A stretch of DNA of 52,681 nucleotides from Burkholderia sp. Ax-1724 (GCF_011752995.1 NZ_VWWL01000037.1:1-52681), one strand, 5' to 3'; shown: positions 7,885 through 17,500, counted from the first letter of the stretch. Notes: generated by a model not told the origin, from the letters alone. Numbers and translations: made by a program.

Positions 7885-9300
7885 ATGCAAGTTCAATCGA
7901 TGCAGTTCAAGGTTCGCGCCGGTCAGAAACTTGCCGACCAGCGCCTGCAGCAGAACCTGACCAAGCTGTCCACGAAGTTCGTGTCGGCGCGCGCCAGCGC
8001 GATGACCGAGATCGACTTTTCCTCGACCCGCGCCGCGCTCAAGGAGCGCCGCAATCGCGCGCTCGATAATCTCGACGTGTGGCTCGAAACCTTCGAGCGC
8101 GAGGCGGCCCGCCGCGGCGTGACGGTGCTGTTCGCCGAGACGACACAGGAGGCCGCGCGGCTCGTCGGAGATATCGCGCGCCAGCATGACGTGAAGAAGG
8201 TGATCAAGACCAAGTCGATGGTCACAGAAGAAATGCGCCTGAACGAAGTGCTCGGGCAGATGGGCGTGCAGTCGATCGAAACCGATCTCGGCGAATACAT
8301 CCTGCAGATCAACGACAACGAGCCGCCGAGCCACATCATCGCGCCGGTCGTCCACAAGGATAAGGACGAGATCGCCGACCTGTTCGCGAAAACGCACGGC
8401 CGCCCGCGTCTGACCGAGATTCCCGACATGACGCGCGAAGCGCGCGAGATGCTGCGCCCGCACTTCCTGAGCGCGGACATGGGCGTGACGGGCGGCAACT
8501 TTATCGTCGCCGAAACGGGCTCGGTCGTCGTCGTCACGAACGAGGGCAACGAAGGCATGTGCACGGTGATGCCGCGCGTGCATGTGGCCGTCACCGGTAT
8601 CGAAAAAGTGCTGCCGACGCTCGAAGACCTGGCGACCGCGATGCGTCTGCTGCCGCGCTCGGCGACGGGGCAAACCACGTCGAACTATTTTTCGATGCTG
8701 ACGGGGCCGCGCGCCGCAGGCGACCAGGACGGACCCGAGCATATGTACGTGGTGCTTGTCGACGGCGGGCGCACAGGGCTCATCGGCGGCGACTTTCAGG
8801 AGATGCTCCGCTGCATCCGCTGCGGGGCGTGCATGAACCATTGCCCGGTTTATCAGAAGGTCGGCGGCCATGCCTATGGCTGGGTCTATCCGGGGCCGAT
8901 GGGCTCGGTATTGACGCCGAGCTATGTGGGCATCGACAAGGCGCTCGATTTGCCGCAGGCGGCGACGCTATGCGGGGAGTGCAATAGCGTGTGCCCGGTC
9001 GGCATTCCGCTCTCCGACCTGCTGCGCAAGTTGCGCGAGAAACAGACGGAGCGGCGTCTGCGGCCGTGGAAGGAGCGCGCGGGGCTGGCCGTGTGGGGTT
9101 GGCTGGCGTTGCATCCCGATGTCTATGCGCTCGTCACCAAGCTTGCGGTGCGCGTGCTCGAACGCATGGGTGGACGCAAGCGCTCGATTGCCAAACTGCC
9201 GCTCGGTGGCGCGGGCTGGACCGATACGCGCGATATGCCGGCGCCGGTGGGACGTACGTTCAGGGAGTTGTATGCGGCGCAGCGCAGCCATATCGGCTGA
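7885..9300 (+). CDS. lutB: Lactate utilisation iron-sulfur protein LutB (LUD domain, 4Fe-4S)
   Basis: Second subunit of the L-lactate oxidising complex. The 471-residue protein has the LUD domain (about 60-285), then two ferredoxin-like clusters: CIRCGACMNHCPVY from C310 and CGECNSVCPVGI from C363. A C-terminal region of unknown role follows. ATG 7885 (MQVQSMQFKVRAG) is preferred over an in-frame ATG at 7852 because CAAGG precedes it at the right spacing and the family starts there. The third gene, lutC, expected directly downstream, is absent: only 108 bp separate lutB from a convergent lipoprotein gene. LutC may be encoded elsewhere, or this LUD protein may work without it. Confidence 0.92.
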   Translation: MQVQSMQFKVRAGQKLADQRLQQNLTKLSTKFVSARASAMTEIDFSSTRAALKERRNRALDNLDVWLETFEREAARRGVTVLFAETTQEAARLVGDIARQHDVKKVIKTKSMVTEEMRLNEVLGQMGVQSIETDLGEYILQINDNEPPSHIIAPVVHKDKDEIADLFAKTHGRPRLTEIPDMTREAREMLRPHFLSADMGVTGGNFIVAETGSVVVVTNEGNEGMCTVMPRVHVAVTGIEKVLPTLEDLATAMRLLPRSATGQTTSNYFSMLTGPRAAGDQDGPEHMYVVLVDGGRTGLIGGDFQEMLRCIRCGACMNHCPVYQKVGGHAYGWVYPGPMGSVLTPSYVGIDKALDLPQAATLCGECNSVCPVGIPLSDLLRKLREKQTERRLRPWKERAGLAVWGWLALHPDVYALVTKLAVRVLERMGGRKRSIAKLPLGGAGWTDTRDMPAPVGRTFRELYAAQRSHIG

Positions 9301-9372
9301 GCGGGCTGTCGTGATGGGCCGGGAGTCTGCCTGACGCTTGTTCTGTTCTGGCCGTTCAGCCGTTGCGGCGGC

Positions 9373-9394
9373 GCTGGCGCGCATAAGCGCCAGC
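9373..9394. terminator. GC-rich hairpin between convergent lutB and lipoprotein genes
   Basis: Perfect arms GCTGGCGC / GCGCCAGC with a 6-nt loop, extended by GGCG / CGCC with a small bulge. There is no T run on either strand, so it is at best a weak intrinsic terminator. Confidence 0.35.
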
Positions 9395-9408
9395 CGCCGG
9401 CCTGACCT

Positions 9409-9885
9409 TCAGTGGTCGTTCATCTGCCCGGAGTGACGCGGGGAGTTTCTGCTCCACGAGCCGCCGCCATGTCCGCCGCCGTTGCCGCCTTGCTGCTGGG
9501 CTTGCGGTTGCCCCGGCGGCGGGCCGCCCGCGCCCGGACGGGGGCCATTCCATCCACCTGGTCCGCCGTGCGGCTGGCCCGGGCCGCCACCATGGTCGCC
9601 ATGATCGCCATGGTGCCAGTCGTTGTCGTTCGGTCGGCCTCGGTCCGGATATCCGTGATAGCCCGGGCCCGGCCCATAGTAGCGTTCCGGTCCCGGGTAA
9701 TTGCCATATCCCATGTAGACATTGGTTTGCGGCACGACGGCTGCGCCGGGCGCGTAGCCGTCATAGCCTTCGTAGCCGCTATAGCCGTATCCGTTGCCGT
9801 ACATCGGCGTGCCGTCCGGATAGACCGCGCAGCCGCCGAGCAGGGCGGCCACCACGAGGCCGGCGAGAGGTGCAAGACGTTTCAT
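9409..9885 (-). CDS. Gly/His/Pro-rich lipoprotein of unknown function
   Basis: I do not recognise a family. The 158-residue protein begins with a lipoprotein signal peptide (MKRLAPLAGLVVAALLGGC; lipobox LGGC, acylated Cys at residue 19). The mature part has a Tyr/Gly-rich segment (YGNGYGYSGYEGYDGYAPG-like, about 25-50), then PGPERYYGPGPGYHGYP, then a His/Asp/Gly stretch (HHGDHGDHGGG) and a Gly/Pro/Gln-rich tail. This looks intrinsically disordered; the His/Asp cluster could bind metal, which is a guess. ATG 9885 was chosen over 9957 because it gives a textbook lipobox. It has its own upstream region and converges on lutB. Confidence 0.8.
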   Translation of the reverse strand: MKRLAPLAGLVVAALLGGCAVYPDGTPMYGNGYGYSGYEGYDGYAPGAAVVPQTNVYMGYGNYPGPERYYGPGPGYHGYPDRGRPNDNDWHHGDHGDHGGGPGQPHGGPGGWNGPRPGAGGPPPGQPQAQQQGGNGGGHGGGSWSRNSPRHSGQMNDH

Positions 9886-10162
9886 TGGTTGGATCACGTG
9901 CAAGGTACCAGGAAATGCTGATGTAAGAATGAGACCCGTATTATCGCCGCCTGTCACGCGAGCTTTGTATGTATTTGTAAGGTCTTCTTTTTCATGCCTT
10001 TATGTTCGATCGTGGGGCGAAAGAACCAGCAACTGACTGTTCTATTTCAAGCAACGATCTATCTCGCCAGATCCGGTTTTTCCCGATTGTGAATTTCTAT
10101 AGCATTTGGGCTGGGAATAGTGGGTCACGAGCCCATGTGTCCCTTAATCGGAAAACGACATC

Positions 10163-10402
10163 ATGAAAAAGACAATATCGGTGTACTGGCCCCTCGTCAT
10201 TGTTGTGTCTCTCGCCGCGCTCGCCTATCTGCACATTTGCAGCAACGCCGCCTCGCGTGCGTCGCAGTCTCCGCTCGATGCGAACCACCTGACGGCGGAA
10301 CTCGCGCGCGCGGTTTCGTACGGCATGATCGACGCTGCGTCGGCGTTGCCGGTCAAGCCTGTGCCTGCCGCGACGGCGATACCGCTCTCCGAGGCATCGT
10401 AA
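10163..10402 (+). CDS. Small single-pass membrane protein, hypothetical
   Basis: A 79-residue frame opening with MKKTISVYWPLVIVVSLAAL, a plausible signal anchor (hydrophobic residues 8-24). The rest is Ala/Ser-rich with no motif that I recognise. Codon use in the second half agrees with the genome (GC-rich third positions). The start has only a weak GGAAAA upstream. It is followed by 160 bp and then the phosphatase gene on the same strand, with its own -10 box. It could be a real small exported protein or a chance frame; conservation in relatives would decide. Confidence 0.5.
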   Translation: MKKTISVYWPLVIVVSLAALAYLHICSNAASRASQSPLDANHLTAELARAVSYGMIDAASALPVKPVPAATAIPLSEAS

Positions 10403-10491
10403 GCGCGCACCGTCGCAAGCGCTGCGGCTCGCAGCAGGGCGCATGGCTTGCATGGCACGTATCACGCCCGGCGCGATTGTGTCGAGGTTTG

Positions 10492-10497
10492 TATAAT
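10492..10497 (+). promoter_or_regulatory. Probable -10 box for the phosphatase gene
   Basis: TATAAT, 66 bp before ATG 10563. No convincing -35 hexamer stands 16-18 bp upstream. Confidence 0.4.
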
Positions 10498-10562
10498 CGC
10501 GACGCAATTTGCTCAACGCTATCGGCCCCGCGCGTGGCGCCGTCGCACTTGAATATCCGCAG

Positions 10563-11060
10563 ATGAAAACTGTGTCCGTGTGTTTCGTTTGTCTCGGCAA
10601 TATCTGCCGTTCGCCGACGGCGGAAGGCGTGATGCGCCACCTCGTCGACGAAATGAAGCTCGCGGACCGGATCCTGGTCGACTCGGCCGGCACCGGCGAC
10701 TGGCATATCGGCGAGGCGCCCGACGAACGCGCTCAGCAGGCAGCGCGCCAGCGTGGCTACGAGTTGGCGACATTGCGCGGCCGGCAGATCACGGTCGCGG
10801 ACTTCGAGCGCTTCGATCTGCTGATCGCCATGGACGAGCGCAACGTCGCCGCGCTGCATCAGCTTTGTCCCCCGGCGCAGCGCGACAAAATCCGTCTGCT
10901 GCTGGAATTCGTGCCGCAGACCGAGAGCCGCTGGGCCGGCGCGCGCGAAGTCGTCGATCCCTACTTCGGTGGCGCGGCAGGTTTCGAGCAGGTGCTCGAT
11001 CAGTGCGAGGCGGCCTGCCGCGGCTTGATCGCCGCGCTGCGCCCGCAACTGCTCGCCTAG
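10563..11060 (+). CDS. Low-molecular-weight protein-tyrosine phosphatase
   Basis: Cytoplasmic LMW phosphatase that removes phosphate from tyrosine (or arginine) residues of proteins. The 165-residue length is normal for the family. The catalytic loop C10-LGNIC-R16-S (CX5R) is at the N terminus, and the general-acid Asp lies in DPYFGG near residue 137. ATG 10563 (MKTVSVCFVCLGN) was chosen because the family begins a few residues before the P-loop; an in-frame start at 10509 would add an unrelated leader. It precedes iscR by 189 bp in the same direction, the usual Burkholderia order, but iscR has its own promoter. Its substrate is unknown; whether it has anything to do with Fe-S assembly is open. 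Confidence 0.93.
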   Translation: MKTVSVCFVCLGNICRSPTAEGVMRHLVDEMKLADRILVDSAGTGDWHIGEAPDERAQQAARQRGYELATLRGRQITVADFERFDLLIAMDERNVAALHQLCPPAQRDKIRLLLEFVPQTESRWAGAREVVDPYFGGAAGFEQVLDQCEAACRGLIAALRPQLLA

Positions 11061-11180
11061 GAATTGCCAGCGTAAGTCGGGCAGCGCCCGCCGCGCACCT
11101 TGGCGCAAGCCGGCAAAGACCGCACCGGGCGGCAAAAAATACGTCGCTCAATTAAGCAAACGACACAAATCGCGTCAGCC

Positions 11181-11204
11181 ATACTTGACTAAATCGCTCA
11201 TGTA
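11181..11204 (+). promoter_or_regulatory. IscR type 1 box A on the iscR promoter
   Basis: ATACTTGACT (11181-11190) followed by a TCATGTA half (11198-11204) matches, by my count, 21 of 24 positions of the E. coli type 1 IscR consensus (ATASYYGACT...). It overlaps the -35 box, so [2Fe-2S]-IscR would repress its own operon. Binding is inferred from the match. Confidence 0.75.
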
Positions 11205-11212
11205 TTTATACT
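11185..11212 (+). promoter_or_regulatory. Sigma-70 promoter of the isc operon
   Basis: TTGACT (11185-11190), 16-nt spacer, TATACT (11207-11212). The predicted start near 11219 leaves a leader of about 30 nt before iscR ATG 11250. Both hexamers lie inside IscR-type boxes. Confidence 0.75.
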
Positions 11213-11231
11213 TGACAAAACTTGTCGAGAA
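11208..11231 (+). promoter_or_regulatory. IscR type 1 box B on the iscR promoter
   Basis: ATACTTGAC (11208-11216) with a GTCGAG half (11224-11229) matches about 20 of 24 positions of the type 1 consensus. It overlaps the -10 box and start site and is spaced 27 bp from box A, so both boxes lie on nearly the same face of the helix. Confidence 0.65.
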
Positions 11232-11249
11232 TTGCGGTTCCCACATCAT

Positions 11250-11780
11250 ATGAGACTCACCACGAAAGGCCGTTTCGCCGTCACGGCGATGATCGACCTG
11301 GCGTTGCGCCAGGAGCAGGGCCCGGTGACGCTTGCGGGTATCAGCCAGCGCCAGCACATCTCCCTGTCTTATCTCGAGCAGCTGTTTGGCAAGCTGCGCC
11401 GTCACGAAATCGTCGAGTCCGTGCGCGGGCCGGGCGGCGGCTACAATCTCGCGCGCCGTGCCGAAAACGTCACGGTGGCCGACATCATCATCGCGGTCGA
11501 CGAACCGCTCGACGCCACCCAGTGCGGCGGCAAGGGCACGTGCGAAGGCACCAAGCAGCACGACGGCCATTGCATGACGCATGAGCTGTGGTCGACGCTG
11601 AACCAGAAAATGGTCGAGTACCTCGATTCGGTTTCGCTGAAGGATCTGGTCGACCAGCAGCGCTCGCGCGAAGGCGCGCCGGCGGTGCTGCGCGACAGGC
11701 GTACCGATGCGCCGGCGGTCGAGCCGGTCCGCGTGGCGCCGAAAGGGCCTAATTCCGTTTTCAACATGGCCGGTTCCTGA
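11250..11780 (+). CDS. iscR: Fe-S cluster-sensing regulator IscR
   Basis: Rrf2-family repressor that senses cellular Fe-S supply through a [2Fe-2S] cluster and controls the isc operon. The 176-residue protein starts MRLTTKGRFAVTAMIDLAL, with the winged helix up to about residue 75. The cluster ligands C92, C98, C104 and H107 are all present at the same numbers as in E. coli IscR. A Pro/Ala-rich tail follows (about 145-176). ATG 11250 was chosen as the family start; ATG 11232 would add six residues. It heads the operon iscR-S-U-A-hscB-hscA-fdx-iscX and is controlled by the two boxes at 11181-11231. Confidence 0.97.
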   Translation: MRLTTKGRFAVTAMIDLALRQEQGPVTLAGISQRQHISLSYLEQLFGKLRRHEIVESVRGPGGGYNLARRAENVTVADIIIAVDEPLDATQCGGKGTCEGTKQHDGHCMTHELWSTLNQKMVEYLDSVSLKDLVDQQRSREGAPAVLRDRRTDAPAVEPVRVAPKGPNSVFNMAGS

Positions 11781-11860
11781 CGGCGCGGCAGCGAAATACG
11801 ACACCCGCCGTCCCATAGAGAACCCAGAAGCCAGAGCACATGACGTCCCCGGAGCAATTG

Positions 11861-13084
11861 ATGAACAACGACTCTCTCCATCTGCCCATTTACATGGACT
11901 ACAGCGCCACGACGCCGATCGATCCGCGCGTCGTGGACAAGATGATTCCGTATCTGCGCGAGCAGTTCGGCAACCCGGCATCGCGCAGCCACGCGTACGG
12001 CTGGGACGCGGAGCGTGCGGTCGAGGAAGCGCGCGAGCAGGTCGCCGCGCTCGTGAACGCCGACCCGCGCGAGATCATCTGGACCTCGGGCGCGACGGAG
12101 TCGGACAACCTCGCGATCAAGGGTGCCGCGCACTTCTACAAGAGCAAGGGCAAGCACATCATCACGGTGAAGACCGAGCACAAGGCCGTGCTCGACACCT
12201 GCCGCGAACTCGAGCGCGAAGGCTTCGAAGTCACGTATCTGGACGTGAAGCCCGACGGTCTGATCGACCTCGACGTGTTCAAGGCCGCGCTGCGCCCGGA
12301 CACGATTCTCGTCTCGGTGATGTCGGTGAACAACGAGATCGGCGTGGTCCAGGACGTCGAGGCGATCGGTGAGATCACGCGCGAGAAGGGCATCATTTTC
12401 CACGTCGACGCGGCGCAGGCCACCGGCAAGATCGAGATCGACCTGCAAAAGCTCAAGATCGATCTGATGTCGTTCTCGGCGCACAAGACGTACGGCCCGA
12501 AGGGCATCGGCGCGCTCTACGTGCGCCGCAAGCCGCGCGTGCGCATCGAGGCGCAGATCCACGGCGGCGGCCACGAGCGCGGCATGCGCTCGGGCACGCT
12601 CGCGCCGCACCAGATCGTCGGCATGGGCGAGGCGTTCCGTCTCGCGCGCGAAGAGATGGCGACCGAAAACGAGCGCGTGCGCATGCTGCGCGACCGGCTG
12701 CTGAAAGGCCTCTCGGAAATCGAGGAAGTGTATGTGAACGGCGACATGGAAAAGCGTGTGGCGCACAACCTGAACATCAGCTTCAATTTCGTCGAAGGCG
12801 AATCGCTGATCATGGCGGTGAAGGACGTCGCGGTGTCGTCGGGTTCGGCGTGCACGTCGGCTTCGCTGGAACCGTCGTACGTGCTGCGCGCGCTCGGCCG
12901 CAACGACGAACTCGCGCACAGCTCGATCCGCTTCACGGTGGGCCGCTTCACGACCGAGCAGGATGTCGACTACGTGATCAACCTGCTGAAGACGAAGATT
13001 TCCAAGCTGCGTGACCTGTCGCCGCTGTGGGAAATGCACAAGGACGGGATCGATCTGTCGACCATTCAATGGGCCGCGCACTGA
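11861..13084 (+). CDS. iscS: Cysteine desulfurase IscS
   Basis: PLP enzyme that takes sulfur from L-cysteine and passes it as persulfide to IscU and to tRNA-thiolation partners. The 407-residue protein has the family start PIYMDYSATTP, the PLP lysine K209 in SAHKTYGPKG, and the catalytic C331 in SSGSACTSASLEPSY. The C-terminal SPLWEM...IDLSTIQWAAH is the IscU-docking tail typical of the IscS group, not SufS or NifS. ATG 11861 has GGAG 7 nt upstream; an ATG at 11840 in frame has a poorer site. It lies 80 bp after iscR. Confidence 0.98.
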   Translation: MNNDSLHLPIYMDYSATTPIDPRVVDKMIPYLREQFGNPASRSHAYGWDAERAVEEAREQVAALVNADPREIIWTSGATESDNLAIKGAAHFYKSKGKHIITVKTEHKAVLDTCRELEREGFEVTYLDVKPDGLIDLDVFKAALRPDTILVSVMSVNNEIGVVQDVEAIGEITREKGIIFHVDAAQATGKIEIDLQKLKIDLMSFSAHKTYGPKGIGALYVRRKPRVRIEAQIHGGGHERGMRSGTLAPHQIVGMGEAFRLAREEMATENERVRMLRDRLLKGLSEIEEVYVNGDMEKRVAHNLNISFNFVEGESLIMAVKDVAVSSGSACTSASLEPSYVLRALGRNDELAHSSIRFTVGRFTTEQDVDYVINLLKTKISKLRDLSPLWEMHKDGIDLSTIQWAAH

Positions 13085-13155
13085 CGCGCCAGTTGGGCGA
13101 TGTGGGATACCCCGTTCATCGGATTGCAGGTTGAAACGAATCAAGGAGTGTAATC

Positions 13156-13569
13156 ATGGCTTATAGCGACAAGGTCCTCGACCACTACGAAAACCCGCGC
13201 AACGTCGGTTCCTTCGCGAAGGACGACGACGCGGTCGGTACCGGCATGGTCGGCGCGCCGGCCTGCGGCGACGTAATGAAGCTGCAGATTCGCGTCGGCG
13301 CGGACGGCATCATCGAAGACGCGAAGTTCAAGACCTACGGCTGCGGCTCGGCAATCGCATCGAGCTCGCTCGTCACCGAATGGGTGAAGGGCAAGACGCT
13401 CGATCAGGCCATGTCGATCAAGAACACGCAGATCGCCGAAGAACTGGCGCTGCCGCCGGTGAAGATCCACTGCTCGATCCTCGCGGAAGACGCGATCAAG
13501 GCCGCGGTCGCCGACTACAAGCAGCGTCACGGCGAAGCAGCGGTTGCCGAAGACGGCAAGGCCGCCTGA
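13156..13569 (+). CDS. iscU: Fe-S cluster assembly scaffold IscU
   Basis: Scaffold on which [2Fe-2S] clusters are built from IscS sulfur and then handed on with HscB/HscA help. The 137-residue protein carries the ligands C37, D39, C63, H105 and C106 and the HscA-recognition motif LPPVK (99-103). The C terminus is a short acidic/Ala tail. ATG 13156 follows AAGGAG. It is third in the isc operon, 71 bp after iscS. Confidence 0.98.
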   Translation: MAYSDKVLDHYENPRNVGSFAKDDDAVGTGMVGAPACGDVMKLQIRVGADGIIEDAKFKTYGCGSAIASSSLVTEWVKGKTLDQAMSIKNTQIAEELALPPVKIHCSILAEDAIKAAVADYKQRHGEAAVAEDGKAA

Positions 13570-13698
13570 GCCTCGCGAGAGTCGTTGAACCGCTGAGTCA
13601 CCGGGTAACCGTCAGGCGCGCGTTGCATGCGCGCCTGACACACGGTGCGCGCGGCGCGGCACCCGCGTCGCGCACGCATTGCGCAATTGAGAAACGCT

Positions 13699-14022
13699 AT
13701 GGCAATTACGTTGACCGAAAAGGCAGCACAGCACGTCCAGAAGTATCTGATCCGGCGCGGTAAGGGCATCGGGTTGCGCGTCGGCGTGCGCACGACCGGT
13801 TGCTCGGGCCTCGCCTACAAGCTCGAGTACGTGGACGAACTCGCGCCCGAAGATCAGGTGTTCGAGACGAGCGGCGTGAAGGTCGTGGTCGACCCGAAGA
13901 GCCTCGCCTATATCGACGGCACCGAACTCGACTTCGCGCGCGAAGGGCTGAACGAAGGCTTCAGGTTCAACAACCCGAACGTGAAGGACGAATGCGGTTG
14001 CGGCGAGTCGTTCCGCGTGTAG
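13699..14022 (+). CDS. iscA: A-type Fe-S carrier protein IscA
   Basis: A-type carrier that accepts iron or clusters and delivers them to apo-proteins. The 107-residue protein has the three conserved cysteines C35 (TTGCSGLAY), C99 and C101 (ECGCGESF). ATG 13699 (MAITLTEKAAQHV) is the family start. It is preceded by 129 bp after iscU and followed at once by an intrinsic terminator, so the downstream chaperone genes are probably made at a lower level. Confidence 0.97.
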   Translation: MAITLTEKAAQHVQKYLIRRGKGIGLRVGVRTTGCSGLAYKLEYVDELAPEDQVFETSGVKVVVDPKSLAYIDGTELDFAREGLNEGFRFNNPNVKDECGCGESFRV

Positions 14023-14051
14023 GTTCGGCGGTTTTCCGCGTGCAGCGGATG

Positions 14052-14075
14052 AAAGGCGGCGCGGGCCGCCTTTTT
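14052..14075 (+). terminator. Internal terminator between iscA and hscB
   Basis: Stem AAGGCGGC / GCCGCCTT with a 4-nt GCGG-type loop followed by five T. It lies inside the isc operon, 30 bp after iscA, and may let only part of the transcripts continue into hscB. Confidence 0.7.
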
Positions 14076-14151
14076 AGTTTGATCCGCGTACTTCCCGAGC
14101 GTGTTTTCAGATCGCACTCCGGTGCGCTTTCATCAACGGACTTTTAATCCG

Positions 14152-14679
14152 ATGGCCTCGCTGAACGACAGCCACTTCGACCTGTTCGATCTGCCCGCGC
14201 AATTCGCGCTCGATGCCGCCGCGCTCGATCACGCGTATCGCACCGTGCAGGCGCAGGTGCATCCGGACCGCTTCGCGGCGGCCGGCGACGCGCAAAAGCG
14301 CATCGCCATGCAATGGGCGACTCGCACGAACGAGGCGTATCAGACGCTGCGTGATCCGCTTAAGCGCGCGACTTATCTGCTGTCGCTGCGCGGCATCGAC
14401 GTCGGCGCGGAGAACAACACGGCGATGGAGCCGGCCTTCCTGATGCAGCAGATGGAATGGCGCGAGAACATCGAGGACGCGGCCGCGGCGAAGAACGTCG
14501 ACGCGCTCGACGCGCTGCTCGCCGAGCTGCGCGACGAAGAGCGCCGGCGCCTCGACAAGCTCGGCGCGTCGCTCGACAGCGGCGCCAATCAGGCGGCGGG
14601 CGAAGCCGTGCGGCAGTTGATGTTCATCGAGCGCGTCGCGTCGGAAATCGGCGCGCAGATCGAGCGGCTCGAGGGATAG
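14152..14679 (+). CDS. hscB: Fe-S assembly J-protein co-chaperone HscB
   Basis: J-protein that brings IscU to HscA and stimulates its ATPase. The 175-residue protein has an N-terminal J-domain with the HPD motif at 37-39 (QVHPDRFA) and a C-terminal three-helix IscU-binding domain (about 95-175). ATG 14152 (MASLNDSHFDLFDLP) is the family start; the 51-bp upstream extension in frame crosses the region after the terminator and has no family match. hscA follows after 106 bp. Confidence 0.96.
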   Translation: MASLNDSHFDLFDLPAQFALDAAALDHAYRTVQAQVHPDRFAAAGDAQKRIAMQWATRTNEAYQTLRDPLKRATYLLSLRGIDVGAENNTAMEPAFLMQQMEWRENIEDAAAAKNVDALDALLAELRDEERRRLDKLGASLDSGANQAAGEAVRQLMFIERVASEIGAQIERLEG

Positions 14680-14785
14680 CGCGGTTTCGCGCACCACAGA
14701 AAAACCAGAGCGGCCGCGAGCCGCGGTATCACACCCCAGCAACGCGAAATTCAGGACGGGGCACCACGTCCCCGAGAAGATCCAG

Positions 14786-16657
<1,872 letters not shown>

Positions 16658-16756
16658 GCGCGGCGTGAGCGGTGGCATGCGGCGGGCCGGGCCCGTCAAG
16701 CGCCGCGCCCGCTAAGTCCCGTGGAACCATCCTCGGGCGACTGGAACAACCGAAGC

Positions 16757-16789
16757 GCGCCTTGCGGACTTAAAAAGTCCGCAAGGCGC
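16757..16789 (+). other. Perfect 15-bp hairpin between hscA and fdx
   Basis: Arms GCGCCTTGCGGACTT (16757-16771) and AAGTCCGCAAGGCGC (16775-16789) pair without mismatch over a 3-nt AAA loop. No T run follows. It lies 71 nt before fdx ATG 16860. It could be an RNA-processing or stability element, or a dispersed repeat. Confidence 0.75.
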
Positions 16790-16859
16790 CAGTAGAATGG
16801 CACGGAGCCTGTACGGCATCGCTGGCAGCCACCGTGCCTCAGACCCAAACGGAAACCGT

Positions 16860-17201
16860 ATGCCTCAAATCGTTGTGCTGCCTCACGTCGAACTGTGTCC
16901 GGATGGCGCCGTGATCGACGCCGTTCCCGGCAAGAGCATCTGCGACAACCTGCTCGATCACGGCATCGAAATCGAGCACGCGTGCGAGAAGTCCTGCGCG
17001 TGCACGACCTGTCACGTGATCGTGCGTGAGGGTTTCGCCGCCTTGACGCCGTCCGAGGAAGACGAGGACGATCTGCTGGACAAGGCGTGGGGGCTCGAAC
17101 CGGCTTCGCGTCTGTCGTGCCAGGCGATCGTGCCGGACGAGCAGGATCTGGTCGTCGAAATTCCGCGTTACTCGATCAATCACGCGAAGGAAAACCACTA
17201 A
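16860..17201 (+). CDS. fdx: ISC-type [2Fe-2S] ferredoxin
   Basis: Ferredoxin that gives electrons for cluster assembly on IscU. The 113-residue protein has the four cluster ligands C42, C48, C51 and C87, plus C46, at the same numbers as E. coli Fdx. ATG 16860 (MPQIVVLPHVELCPDG) is the family start; an upstream in-frame ATG at 16797 overlaps the hairpin region and adds an unrelated leader. iscX follows after 15 bp, behind AGGAGG. Confidence 0.97.
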   Translation: MPQIVVLPHVELCPDGAVIDAVPGKSICDNLLDHGIEIEHACEKSCACTTCHVIVREGFAALTPSEEDEDDLLDKAWGLEPASRLSCQAIVPDEQDLVVEIPRYSINHAKENH

Positions 17202-17216
17202 CAGGAGGACGCAGCC

Positions 17217-17414
17217 ATGAAGTGGACCGATACGCAAGACATCGCGATGGCCCTGACGGACAAGCACCAGGACGTCGATCCTCAGCAGGTGCGCTTCACC
17301 GATCTGCACCGCTGGGTGACCGAGCTCGAAGGCTTCGACGACGATCCGAACCGTTCGAACGAAAAGATTCTCGAGGCGATCCAGGCGGCATGGATCGAAG
17401 ACGCGGATTATTGA
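17217..17414 (+). CDS. iscX: IscX (YfhJ) Fe-S assembly regulator
   Basis: Small acidic protein that binds IscS and acts as iron-dependent modulator of cluster assembly. It has 65 residues, the family length, with KWTDTQDIAMAL at the start, the DLHRWVTELEGFDDDP core and the terminal AWIEDADY. It is the last gene of the isc operon and is followed by a strong terminator. Confidence 0.96.
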   Translation: MKWTDTQDIAMALTDKHQDVDPQQVRFTDLHRWVTELEGFDDDPNRSNEKILEAIQAAWIEDADY

Positions 17415-17500
17415 GCGCGTTGAATGCGTTAAGTGCTTGTGAGGGGGCGCGGTTCCGTACCCGCTTCCGTGCACTGTGGCGATGATGTTGCGATTAGCCG

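Noticed and set aside
9301..9408. A remnant of lutC after lutB
   Set aside because: Only 108 bp remain, with a hairpin and no LUD-like residues in any frame that I can see.
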